DNA of 64,000 nt from an uncultured bacterium (GTDB taxonomy: Bacteria > Planctomycetota > UBA1135 > GCA-002686595), in the NCBI GenBank assembly GCA_937905825.1, contig CALCXM010000083.1:177838-241837 (forward strand), in the 5' to 3' direction. The position numbers and the translations under genes are program-made. Positions 9,313 to 17,574 of the stretch are shown here, piece by piece. Each line of letters starts with the position of its first letter. Positions within the stretch are counted from its first letter, which is position 1. A model generated the notes under the pieces. It was not told where the DNA came from. It was given only the letters and a program-made list of their open reading frames with translations, and made no database searches.

Positions 9313-9633
9313 ATGTTCATCGCCATCTACGAGTTTCAAGTTCGAAGCGAAGCGTCCGAGCGCTTCCGGGCCGCCTGGCTCTCCGTGACCCAAACGATCT
9401 ACCGGCGTTGCGGAAGCCTCGGTTCGCGCTTGCACCGGGCGGGCCCCCAGCAGTTCGTCGCCTACGCCCAATGGCCCAGCCAATCCCACTGGGAAAGCCT
9501 GGAAACGGGAGATTGGACCGCTGAGGAACAGGCGGCCAGTCAGGCCATGCAGGCTTGCCTCGAAAGCTCCAAGACCTTGCACAAGTTGGAGGTCTGCGAC
9601 GACTACCTGCAAGCGGCCCCTTTCGTTGGTTAG
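9313..9633 (+). CDS. ABM-fold (antibiotic biosynthesis monooxygenase-like) protein
   Basis: A 106-residue protein with the short ferredoxin-like ABM pattern: a first strand MFIAIYEFQV, an amphipathic helix, a second strand near QFVAYAQWPS and an aromatic-rich helix with WESLETGDW. Members are usually dimeric and include heme-degrading enzymes, small monooxygenases and proteins of unknown role; no residue here decides among them. The ATG is preceded by GAAGG at a good distance. Only three bases separate its stop from the start of the downstream lipoprotein, so the two are one transcription unit, though a functional link is not evident. Confidence 0.7.
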   Translation: MFIAIYEFQVRSEASERFRAAWLSVTQTIYRRCGSLGSRLHRAGPQQFVAYAQWPSQSHWESLETGDWTAEEQAASQAMQACLESSKTLHKLEVCDDYLQAAPFVG

Positions 9634-9636
9634 GTC

Positions 9637-11805
9637 ATGAAGACTCTCTCCTCTCTCCTGGGCCGGCCCCAGTTGTCGCTTGCGTGCTGTGCCCTTGCCT
9701 TCGCTAGCCTCCTAGGCGGCTGCGGACCCTCCGGCAACAAGGCGCTACTGCCCAAGCTCCCCGCTGACACCAACCTTCTGCTGATCACCTTGGACACCAC
9801 CCGGGCGGACCGCATCGGAAGCTATGGCCATGCTGCTGCGCAGACACCCAACCTGGATCGTTTGGCAACAGCCGGAGTTCGCTTTGAACGAGCCTACGCC
9901 CACGTGCCCCTGACCCTGCCCACCCACGCCAGCTTGCTGACCGGCACCCTGCCCCCGGAACACGGCATTCACGACAACGGGCGGCGCGCTCTGAGTCCTG
10001 AACTCACAAGCATGGCGCAAGTCTTCCAACACAAGGGCTACCGCACGGGCGCTTTCGTGAGTGCCATCGCCTTGGATGGATCCTTCGGTTTGAATCGGGG
10101 CTTCGAAGTCTATGACGACCAACTCGCTTCCGGCGCAGCGCCTGGCGTGCGCGTCATTGACCGGCCAGGTGACCAGACCACGGATCGCGCTTTGGCCTGG
10201 CTGGACTCCGGGACGGGACCCTTTTTCATGTGGGTGCACTACTACGATCCCCACGCGCCCTACCTGCCCCCCACGGGCTTTGGGGCGGGAGACGCCTACG
10301 ACGGGGAGATCGCCTTCATGGACTCGCAAGTGGGCCGTTTGCTCGGCGCCTTGGACAGCGCGGGGTTGCGCGAGCGGACGCTCGTGGTGGCCATCGCCGA
10401 CCACGGGGAGAGCTTGCAAGAAAAGGGCGAGCACACCCACGCCGCGTTGATCTACGACGGAACCCAACGCATTCCGTTTTTGATGCAACTGCCCGGCGTG
10501 CTGCCCGCGGGCAAGGTCGTCGACAACCTGGCGGGACAGTCGGATCTGTTTCCAACCTTGATGGAGCTCTACGACTGGTCGGTGCCCGACCAAAGCTCGG
10601 GCAGCAGCTTGGTCCCAGCCATCGCGGGCTTGACGGTAGCGCCCAACTCGATCTGGATCGAAAGCGAGTACGCCGCACTCAACTTCGGCTGGAGTTCTTT
10701 GCACGGGATCGTGCAGGGACCGTGGAAGTACGTTGCCGCCCCAACACCCGAGCTCTACCACTTGCTCAAGGACCCCGGCGAAAGGAACAACTTGGCCGAC
10801 AGCGAGCCCGCCAAGCGCGAGCAGTTGCAAGCCGCCTTGGAAGGCCTGCAAGCTTCCATGGGGTCCTTCACCAGCGCGGGAATCGAACTCGGTGCGGACA
10901 TGGCCCGGGACCTCGCCAGCCTCGGCTATGCCCAGGGCGCGTCTTCCGCGACCGGCAACTCGGATTCGAAGCGCGTCAACCCAGTCGAACACATCGAGAT
11001 CCTCGAGCAATACCACATGGCCATCGGCCTGGGAAATCAGGGACGCTACGGGGAGATGCTCGCGCCCCTAGAAACCGTGCAACGGGCCTTTCCAGATGCC
11101 CCGGGATTTCGCACGCAATTGGGGGACGCCTACCGCCGGGTGGGACGCCTGTTGGAAGCGCGCGAGCAACTGGAAGGCGCTCTGAAGTTGGACGACAGCT
11201 ACGACCCGGCGCACTTCTATCTGGGAGAGCTCTCCTGGGTCGAACGCAAGTTGCCCGCAGCGATGGAGTCCTATCGGCGCACCCTCGAGTTGCGCCCGGA
11301 CTACGTGCCCGCCAAAGAACGGCTGGCGGGGCTGCTGGCGGAAACGGGAGAAGACGCGGCTTCCCTGCTGCTCTTCAAAGAGTTGGCCAAGTTGCAGCCG
11401 CCCCAGGCCAAGCACTGGTTGGCCATCGCAGACCTCGAGCACCGCTTGAGCCAGGAAGCGCCACGCATCCAAGCGTTGGAGCGCGCCCTCGCACTCGATC
11501 CCCTGGACCTGGGGGCGATCAACATGTTGGCCTGGGCCCTCGCCACCTCCCCCACGCAAGCAGTCCGCGACGGCCAGCGAGCCCTCGAGCTGGCCGCTGG
11601 CAACGTGCAAGCCTCCCAAGGAACTCATCCGGAACCGCTTCTCACCCACGCGGCTGCCCAAGCGGAACTCGGTCAGTGGGAAGCCGCCGCGGCGACGATC
11701 GCCAAGGCCATCGAGCTTGCGGAGGCTCAACACCCAGCTGACTTTGTCGCGCATCTACGGCGCCAGGCCGTTGAGATTGCTGGACAGCGCGCGCTGCGGG
11801 ATTGA
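9637..11805 (+). CDS. Sulfatase-fold lipoprotein with C-terminal TPR domain
   Basis: A 722-residue predicted lipoprotein: signal peptide with lipobox LLGGC (Cys29). Residues 45-430 have the alkaline-phosphatase/sulfatase fold, with metal ligands in LITLDTTRADR (D53) and ADHGE (D255, H256). The position that carries the formylglycine cysteine or serine in true sulfatases (C/S-x-P-x-R) reads TLPTH, so T93 replaces the nucleophile and H97 the arginine. A threonine at this place is seen in phosphodiesterases and phosphotransferases of the superfamily, so phosphate or phosphonate ester chemistry, or no catalysis, is more likely than sulfate release. From about 450 on, helical repeats of TPR type follow, suggesting a protein-binding scaffold. 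It starts 3 bases after the ABM gene. Confidence 0.8.
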   Translation: MKTLSSLLGRPQLSLACCALAFASLLGGCGPSGNKALLPKLPADTNLLLITLDTTRADRIGSYGHAAAQTPNLDRLATAGVRFERAYAHVPLTLPTHASLLTGTLPPEHGIHDNGRRALSPELTSMAQVFQHKGYRTGAFVSAIALDGSFGLNRGFEVYDDQLASGAAPGVRVIDRPGDQTTDRALAWLDSGTGPFFMWVHYYDPHAPYLPPTGFGAGDAYDGEIAFMDSQVGRLLGALDSAGLRERTLVVAIADHGESLQEKGEHTHAALIYDGTQRIPFLMQLPGVLPAGKVVDNLAGQSDLFPTLMELYDWSVPDQSSGSSLVPAIAGLTVAPNSIWIESEYAALNFGWSSLHGIVQGPWKYVAAPTPELYHLLKDPGERNNLADSEPAKREQLQAALEGLQASMGSFTSAGIELGADMARDLASLGYAQGASSATGNSDSKRVNPVEHIEILEQYHMAIGLGNQGRYGEMLAPLETVQRAFPDAPGFRTQLGDAYRRVGRLLEAREQLEGALKLDDSYDPAHFYLGELSWVERKLPAAMESYRRTLELRPDYVPAKERLAGLLAETGEDAASLLLFKELAKLQPPQAKHWLAIADLEHRLSQEAPRIQALERALALDPLDLGAINMLAWALATSPTQAVRDGQRALELAAGNVQASQGTHPEPLLTHAAAQAELGQWEAAAATIAKAIELAEAQHPADFVAHLRRQAVEIAGQRALRD

Positions 11806-11920
11806 CGGGCACGCCTCGCGCTACGGGGCGCCGATCCTTGCGCCAGCCCCGCCTACCCGGGCGAGCGCCTTGCACACCTGGCCCCCAGCCCGCGGAAAAT
11901 ACGTCCCCGCGCGACTGCGC

Positions 11921-12775
11921 TCAGGCGCCCGCGCCTTCGCGGTCCATCCAGAGCAGGCCGGCGCGCTCGTACAACTTTTCCAAGTCGTCGTCCGCGATCT
12001 CCAAGCTATCCTTCAACTCACGGTCCAGGGGTGTGTGGGTCGATTCGCGCTTCGGAAGTGTGGCGGCGATGTCCTTCGCAACGTGGTTCGCCAGGGCCAC
12101 GACGGCCGTCATGTCCCCACCGGGCTTGAACTTCTGCGGCGAGTGGTGATTGCCGACCGCCTTGACCGCCATCTGCGGCAGGCCCCAACGCTTGGTCACG
12201 AGCTCACCGACTTCCGCGTGATTGAATCCGAGCATTTCCGTTTCCTTCACATGCTCAGGAACTCCCTCCTTCTTCGCGAGGGTCACCGCATCCGCGTACT
12301 CCCCTCGCAAGCTATCGAACATGACGAACTTCCCGATGTCGTGGAACAGGCCAACCATGTGAGCTTCCGTGGGCTTGTAGCCTTTCATGTAGCGTACGGG
12401 AATGCAGCCGGCGATCTGCGCGGTCAGCACCGAGTGGGTCCACAACTCGCGCGGGTTGAACATCCCCCCCTTGCCCAAGTGTCGAAAGAGGTCCGCCACG
12501 GCGACCTGCATCACGACGGTGGTCAAAGCATCCAGGCCGAGGATGGCGGCCGCGTGGTGCATTTCAATGACCGGGCTGCGCAAGGAGTAGTACGAGCTGT
12601 TCGCAATGCGCAACACGCGCGCCGCCAGGGGCGGATCACCAGCGATCGCATCGCCGATCTCGGCCATGCTGCTATTGCCACCTTTGACGAGGTTCTGCAC
12701 GCGGACCACCACTTCGGGTAGTGAAGGCAGGCTCAGTTTGCCGCCCAGGCGTTTGGCGAGTGCATCTGTGTTCAT
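11921..12775 (-). CDS. HDOD-domain protein
   Basis: A 284-residue protein consisting mainly of one HDOD domain (about residues 10-210), recognised by the N-terminal LPSLPEVVVRVQ segment, the helix SSYYSLRSPV with ILGLDAL, and the HD-like segment GLFHDIGKF. The HD-type histidines appear largely kept (WTHS, FHDIGK, NHAE, NHHS), although HDOD proteins are generally thought to be signalling adaptors and not hydrolases. They act in regulation of motility, stress or DNA uptake in other bacteria; no target is indicated here. The gene stands alone: convergent with the TPR lipoprotein and 105 bases downstream of the STT3-like gene on the same strand. Confidence 0.85.
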   Translation of the reverse strand: MNTDALAKRLGGKLSLPSLPEVVVRVQNLVKGGNSSMAEIGDAIAGDPPLAARVLRIANSSYYSLRSPVIEMHHAAAILGLDALTTVVMQVAVADLFRHLGKGGMFNPRELWTHSVLTAQIAGCIPVRYMKGYKPTEAHMVGLFHDIGKFVMFDSLRGEYADAVTLAKKEGVPEHVKETEMLGFNHAEVGELVTKRWGLPQMAVKAVGNHHSPQKFKPGGDMTAVVALANHVAKDIAATLPKRESTHTPLDRELKDSLEIADDDLEKLYERAGLLWMDREGAGA

Positions 12776-12880
12776 CGTTGGCTTGGCGGGGGGGGGCGCC
12801 TCTCAGTCATCGGCTGCGGATCTTCGTCGACTCGGGGGGAATTCCCCCCAATTCCATCTCATCGTGCCTCAGCTTTCAAA

Positions 12881-14644
12881 TCAAGGAAGAGCGATCTCCC
12901 GCAAACGGACACCATGGCCCTCATCGTCCCAATCAAGAAACTCCAGCAAGACCGGGAAACTTGTTCCACCCCGACTCAAGCGGCCCGGACTGCTGGACCC
13001 GAGCAGCGACCAACGGAGGCCTAAAGAGACCAACACCGTCCGCAATTCATTCGCCGAGTTCGAGGTGAGTGCCAGCTCAAGTGCCTGCCTACCCTGCCGG
13101 TCCCCGTTGCGGGCCGGGCCCAAGCTTGCGCAAGGTCGGCGAGCGTACCAAGCCACCAGGGGTGCGCTGCGCTCGTCCGCCAGTACGCCCCAAGCATGCA
13201 CCGGGTGCACGCTGTTGAAGGCACCTGGGCTAGCCGTCGACTGTCGCAACTCGCGGGCCGCTTGCATGATTTCCAGGCCCTCCAAGTCCGGAGTGCTGTG
13301 CTTTGAAACACTGTCCCAGACGCCGAGCGCGAGCCCGATCGAAAGGGCGCCAATCCCGACCCAACGGTTCGCGCGCGCGTTCAAGACACGCAGGGCAATG
13401 CCCCCCGCCACCGGCAAGCAAAAGAGGGCGGCGGGCTCGTGCAGAAGCACCAGGGGAAACGTCAATGCGCCCCATACGGTGAGCAGGATCCCTTGGGCAC
13501 TCCACTCCTTTTGCCAACTGCGCAGCAAGAGCGCAGCGCCCAGCGCGCCGAACAACAGAACCGCAAGCAATCCGGGTGTGAGGCTTGCGTCGAAACTCTG
13601 CCCCGCAGCCCATTGCAGGCTGCCGAAGATCAAAGCGAGGCTTGCATGGTCGGCCCCCAGAACCCAAGCAGACACAGCAGCCCCCAAGCCGACGAACAGC
13701 ACGCAAGCGGGCAAGATCACACGCCCAGGGGCAGCCCATTGCTTGTTGGGCAACCACAGGAAGACCAGGAAAGGCAAAGCGCCTGCGATGATCACGTGGG
13801 AAACCAATTGGGTCCAAGCGTAGGGGTTGCCACTTTGACTGGGCAACCAAGGTCCGCCGAGGCTCGGCAGCTGGGAGCCCAAGGCCGCGGTGATCCAAAA
13901 GAGTAGGAAGGCGCGCACCCACTCCGTTCGCTCTTCGCCTCGGTTGCGCAAACTCTCCCACAGGTAAGCGCACCAAGCCGCAAAGGCCATGATCAGAAAG
14001 AGCGGACTCGTGACCAACCCGATCCCGCACAGGCCCCCCGCCACCATGCCCAGGGTGAAACGATCGAGGGCCGCCCCGGAACGAAAGACGGCGATCAAGA
14101 GCGCGCTGGCGGCCAAGGCCTCGAGGGCCGTGAAGAGTTCGATCGACAGCATGCCTGGCTGGGAGTGCTGCAAGAAGATCGGCACGCAGCAACACCAGAG
14201 GGTCGCCATGCAATTGGAGCGCGGACTCCCGCCGCCCAAGACCTTCAACCAACGGTAGAGCCCGAGACAAAAGATCAACCCGAGGATCGGACCGATGCGC
14301 AAGACGGCGCGCATCAACAGGCCTTCATCCACTTGCCGATGGGGCGCCCCCACCTTGCCCGCGCTGAACGCGCGCAGGCCCAGAGCCATGACTTCGTCGT
14401 ACAGGGGCAAGCTCACGCTGCTGGTCGCGCCGGGAAAACTCAAGAAGCTGTCCGTTTGGGCCAAGCGACTGGTTTCAATCGCGAGCGCAATCCGCCGCAT
14501 GCGCCAAACGCTCTGAGCCTCGATGATGGCGGGTTGCCCCGTGGCAGGATCCTTGTCCACGCCACGCCAGGAATGCACAAGCCCCAGGCTGAAGAGCAGC
14601 GCCATCAGGAACAGGCTCGTGCGGGCAGGCCCCCAGTCTTTCAA
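12881..14644 (-). CDS. Multi-pass membrane protein, STT3/GT-C glycosyltransferase-like
   Basis: A 587-residue integral membrane protein with about 11-12 hydrophobic segments and a soluble C-terminal tail of about 120 residues. The first outer loop (about 30-85) has EAQSVWRMRRI followed by SFLSFP and LYDEVMA. This resembles the first loop of oligosaccharyltransferases of the STT3/PglB/AglB type, where D-x-YYH-x-RRI and a Pro-rich ..PPLFD pattern occur; here the acidic residue is Glu. That suggests a GT-C enzyme using a polyprenyl-linked sugar donor, but the loop match is partial and no WWD-type motif is visible. The start is a TTG overlapping the upstream stop (TTGA); an internal Met at residue 14 is the alternative. 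It ends the hutI cluster. Confidence 0.6.
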   Translation of the reverse strand: MKDWGPARTSLFLMALLFSLGLVHSWRGVDKDPATGQPAIIEAQSVWRMRRIALAIETSRLAQTDSFLSFPGATSSVSLPLYDEVMALGLRAFSAGKVGAPHRQVDEGLLMRAVLRIGPILGLIFCLGLYRWLKVLGGGSPRSNCMATLWCCCVPIFLQHSQPGMLSIELFTALEALAASALLIAVFRSGAALDRFTLGMVAGGLCGIGLVTSPLFLIMAFAAWCAYLWESLRNRGEERTEWVRAFLLFWITAALGSQLPSLGGPWLPSQSGNPYAWTQLVSHVIIAGALPFLVFLWLPNKQWAAPGRVILPACVLFVGLGAAVSAWVLGADHASLALIFGSLQWAAGQSFDASLTPGLLAVLLFGALGAALLLRSWQKEWSAQGILLTVWGALTFPLVLLHEPAALFCLPVAGGIALRVLNARANRWVGIGALSIGLALGVWDSVSKHSTPDLEGLEIMQAARELRQSTASPGAFNSVHPVHAWGVLADERSAPLVAWYARRPCASLGPARNGDRQGRQALELALTSNSANELRTVLVSLGLRWSLLGSSSPGRLSRGGTSFPVLLEFLDWDDEGHGVRLREIALP

Positions 14645-16098
14645 AGGGATTGGATCCAGCTTTGGATGACTTGCGTCGCTTGGAAAGCTGCGACGGGATC
14701 TTGAGCGGGCAGGATCACACGAGTTCGACGGTCCGCGCCTTCCCCGCTTTCAGAAGCGTCGTTCGAAGCGGCGGTCAAACCACTGGCGACCCGCAAGACT
14801 GGACAAGCGAGACCTTCGGGCAGGTCTCCGCCGGCCCCAAGGGTTTCACTCAGGATCAACGCGTCCATCGGCAGCTCTGGGTTCTTGGCGAGGATCGAAG
14901 GCAGCAATTGACCGGCTTCCCCGCGCCCCAGCACGTAGATGGGACCCGAGGTGTTCTGCTCGAGTTGAGCCAGGCAGGCGGCCAGGGATTCTGCGGACGT
15001 GATGGAGAGCGGCACGCGTCCCGCCAGAATGCGTAGATCGCAGGCTTCGGCTAGTTCGGCCCAAGCGGCCGAGCGCGCTCCATTGAAAAGGTCCACCGGC
15101 GACTCGTTCTCTTTCACGAGCACGAGCAAGACCCCCTTGGCATCTGGCTTTTGGTTGAGTTGCACAAAGAGATCCGCGGGAACTCCGACCAACGCGCCAT
15201 CGAAGGCGTGCAGGCCCAAGGCATTCTGCTGTGGACTCTTCCAGTCCTCCACCCAACTCGCGATGGTCGCCGTGCTCGCGATCCGAATGCCGTACTCCAA
15301 CAACAGGTCTAGGCGAGACTTCAATTGAGTGGCGATCGGAGAGTTCCCGTGGGAGCTCAACGATTCCTGAAGGGCAGGAAGGTCTCGCACGCATTCCACC
15401 GCAACCGCCCCCGATCGAACTAGGCCGACTGGAGTCCCCAGCTCGAGCGTCAAGTGCCAGACACCGGGCTCGGACACGGGCGGACGGATGTACATGTCGA
15501 AGCCGTCTTCCATGTTCATCACATTGGCCTCTTCGCGGCGCGCAACGCTCTCTTCTCCCGACGGGGAGGTCCAGACCAGGGACACTTCCAAGGTCCCCTC
15601 TTCTTCCTTAGGCACCAGGCTGTCCCAGATCGAAGTAAGCCGCACGGTCATCGCTTCCCCGCGACCTTCCTTGCGGGCATTGAACGCTCCCGGGACCACG
15701 CGCAGATCGACCGAGTCCAGCAGATCGAACCAGGGCAAGCGCACCGCGTCTTCCGCGGCGTGCCAGTAGTTGCGCGAGGCGCGGCTGAGGCACTCCATGG
15801 GCAAGAGCCGCTTGCGGGACCGGCGCGGATCCACGCCCTCGTCCAGGTCCTCGATCAGCTTCTGACGGCGCTCGGGCCCCGCCGCGATCCAGGCCTCGAT
15901 CACCGGACGTTCGCGCTCCACTTGCAGGGCACGCCGCCAAGCCAGTTTGCGACCGATGCCGCCCTGCGGGTCGCCGAACTCGAGTCGGTAGCGGGTCTGA
16001 GCTGTAGCGCTTGCCGAGCTCGTCGTGGCGAAGACCAGGATTCCGAGACAAAGTCCCAGAAGCCGACGCCAGAGCGCACTAGTTCGTTTTGGATTCAT
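14641..16098 (-). CDS. Exported protein of unknown function, possible inactive alpha/beta-hydrolase-like C-terminus
   Basis: A 485-residue protein with a clear signal peptide (RRLLGLCLGILVFATTSSASA, cleavage near residue 34). The frame extends upstream without a stop, but the ATG at 16098 gives the signal peptide and overlaps the hutI stop (ATGA). The N-terminal third is charged and helical, the middle (about 195-270) looks beta-sandwich-like. In the last 180 residues a pattern recalling alpha/beta hydrolases appears, with YVLGRGEAG at 388-396 where a GxSxG nucleophile elbow would be; the serine is absent. That resemblance is my inference and may be chance. It sits between hutI and the STT3-like gene, overlapping both, so the three are probably translated together. 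Confidence 0.6.
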   Translation of the reverse strand: MNPKRTSALWRRLLGLCLGILVFATTSSASATAQTRYRLEFGDPQGGIGRKLAWRRALQVERERPVIEAWIAAGPERRQKLIEDLDEGVDPRRSRKRLLPMECLSRASRNYWHAAEDAVRLPWFDLLDSVDLRVVPGAFNARKEGRGEAMTVRLTSIWDSLVPKEEEGTLEVSLVWTSPSGEESVARREEANVMNMEDGFDMYIRPPVSEPGVWHLTLELGTPVGLVRSGAVAVECVRDLPALQESLSSHGNSPIATQLKSRLDLLLEYGIRIASTATIASWVEDWKSPQQNALGLHAFDGALVGVPADLFVQLNQKPDAKGVLLVLVKENESPVDLFNGARSAAWAELAEACDLRILAGRVPLSITSAESLAACLAQLEQNTSGPIYVLGRGEAGQLLPSILAKNPELPMDALILSETLGAGGDLPEGLACPVLRVASGLTAASNDASESGEGADRRTRVILPAQDPVAAFQATQVIQSWIQSL

Positions 16099-17399
16099 AG
16101 GGAGTTGCGTACGCCCTGGACCTCTGGGCGTTGGTGAACCAAGCGGCCGTTCTTCCAAACAGCGACGACCGGGTTGCGTCCGAATTCGTAGGTCAGGTGA
16201 CCTACATTGGGAAGGTCGAGCAGGGCCAAGTCCGCTTGCTTGCCTGGCTCGATGGTGCCCAAGCGAGCCCCGCGCCCCAGGGAACAAGCGGCGTTGAGAG
16301 TTGCCGCCGAAAGAGCCTCGCGGGTGCTCATTCCGTAGCGCAAGGCAGCCCAGGTCAGAACCTCGGGCATGGACTGCACGTAGCAAGACCCAGGGTTGAA
16401 GTCCGTGGCCAAAGCCGGCGCGAGTCCGGCGCGAATCATGGCGCGCGCAGGAGCTTCTTCGGATTGCCGCAGGTAGAGCGGGACCAATGGGCAGAGCACG
16501 GGGATCACGCCCGCGGCAGCCAGGGCGTCGATGCCTTCGGGAGTGACGCATTCCAAGTGGTCCGCGCTTGCCGCACCCAGCTCCGCGGCGAGTTGCGCGC
16601 CGCCCAAAGGCGTCAACTGGTCCACGTGCATGCGAACGCCGAGTCCCAGCTCTCGGCCACGGTTCATCAAGCGTCGCGAGTCCTCCAAGCCAAAGACGTG
16701 GCTTTCGGTGAAGACATCGCAGTACTCGGCCAATCCGCTCTCCGCCACGAGCGGCAGCATCTCCTCCATCAACAGGTTCACGTAGTCCGACTTGCGTCCT
16801 TTGAACTCCGGCGGAACGTCGTGGGCGCCGAGGAAGGTCGGCACGATTTCGATCGGGTGCAAGCGGTTGGCTTCGGCCAGGACTTCCAAGCACTTCAACT
16901 CATCCGCGGTCGAAAGGCCGTAGCCAGTCTTTGCTTCGATGGTGGTGGTGCCCATCTCGATGAAGCGGTCGAGTCGTTTGAGCAGGCGCGCGGTCAGGAC
17001 TTCTTTGGAGGCCTCGCGCACGCCGCGGATCGAGGAGAGGATGCCGCCGCCTGCTTCGGAAATCTCCACGTAGGTCTTGCCCGCCAGGCGCATCTCAAAC
17101 TCTTCCTCGCGGGTGCCGAAGAAGATCGGATGGGTGTGCGAATCCACGAAGCCGGGGATCAGGACTCCGCCTTGGCCGTCGAAGCGTTCTTTGGCTTGGT
17201 AGGTGCGCTCGAGCTCGGCGGCGTCACCGACCGCGACGATTTCGCCGCCGCTGATTGCCACGGCGACTCCTTCCTGAACGGTTGCTTCCATGGCCGCGCC
17301 GCTGACGGGACCTTGGCCCTTGGCGCTCGCCACCTGGGCCAAGCCCGTGATGAGCCAATCGACAGGTTTCCCCTGGGCCCCGACCTCTTTGACATCCAT
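16095..17399 (-). CDS. hutI: Imidazolonepropionase
   Basis: Third enzyme of histidine degradation: hydrolyses 4-imidazolone-5-propanoate to N-formimino-glutamate in the cytoplasm. An amidohydrolase of 434 residues from the chosen ATG at 17399; the frame stays open 33 codons further upstream, but that extension has no family likeness. The metal-binding HxH is seen in VDSHTHP (H88, H90), with the family segments TTIEAKTGYGL, VPTFLGAHDVP, VRMHVDQL and ATDFNPGS further on. No other hut gene (hutH, hutU, hutG) is present in the window, so its pathway partners lie elsewhere. It heads a three-gene minus-strand cluster with overlapping stop and start codons leading into an exported unknown and an STT3-like membrane protein. 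Confidence 0.9.
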   Translation of the reverse strand: MDVKEVGAQGKPVDWLITGLAQVASAKGQGPVSGAAMEATVQEGVAVAISGGEIVAVGDAAELERTYQAKERFDGQGGVLIPGFVDSHTHPIFFGTREEEFEMRLAGKTYVEISEAGGGILSSIRGVREASKEVLTARLLKRLDRFIEMGTTTIEAKTGYGLSTADELKCLEVLAEANRLHPIEIVPTFLGAHDVPPEFKGRKSDYVNLLMEEMLPLVAESGLAEYCDVFTESHVFGLEDSRRLMNRGRELGLGVRMHVDQLTPLGGAQLAAELGAASADHLECVTPEGIDALAAAGVIPVLCPLVPLYLRQSEEAPARAMIRAGLAPALATDFNPGSCYVQSMPEVLTWAALRYGMSTREALSAATLNAACSLGRGARLGTIEPGKQADLALLDLPNVGHLTYEFGRNPVVAVWKNGRLVHQRPEVQGVRNSL

Positions 17400-17574
17400 G
17401 GGCGGTACTCTAACGCGATCGAGGGCCCAGGCAATGATCGCGAGAGGTCTCCGGCCTTGGAGGGCTTGGATTGCCCCGTTCTTCAACCAGGAACGCAATC
17501 CCGACGGCGATCTCAGCTTCAGCGCCGAAGGAGCCAGCTCTCTCCGCAGAAAGGTTGCCCCTGGGATCTCTGCG

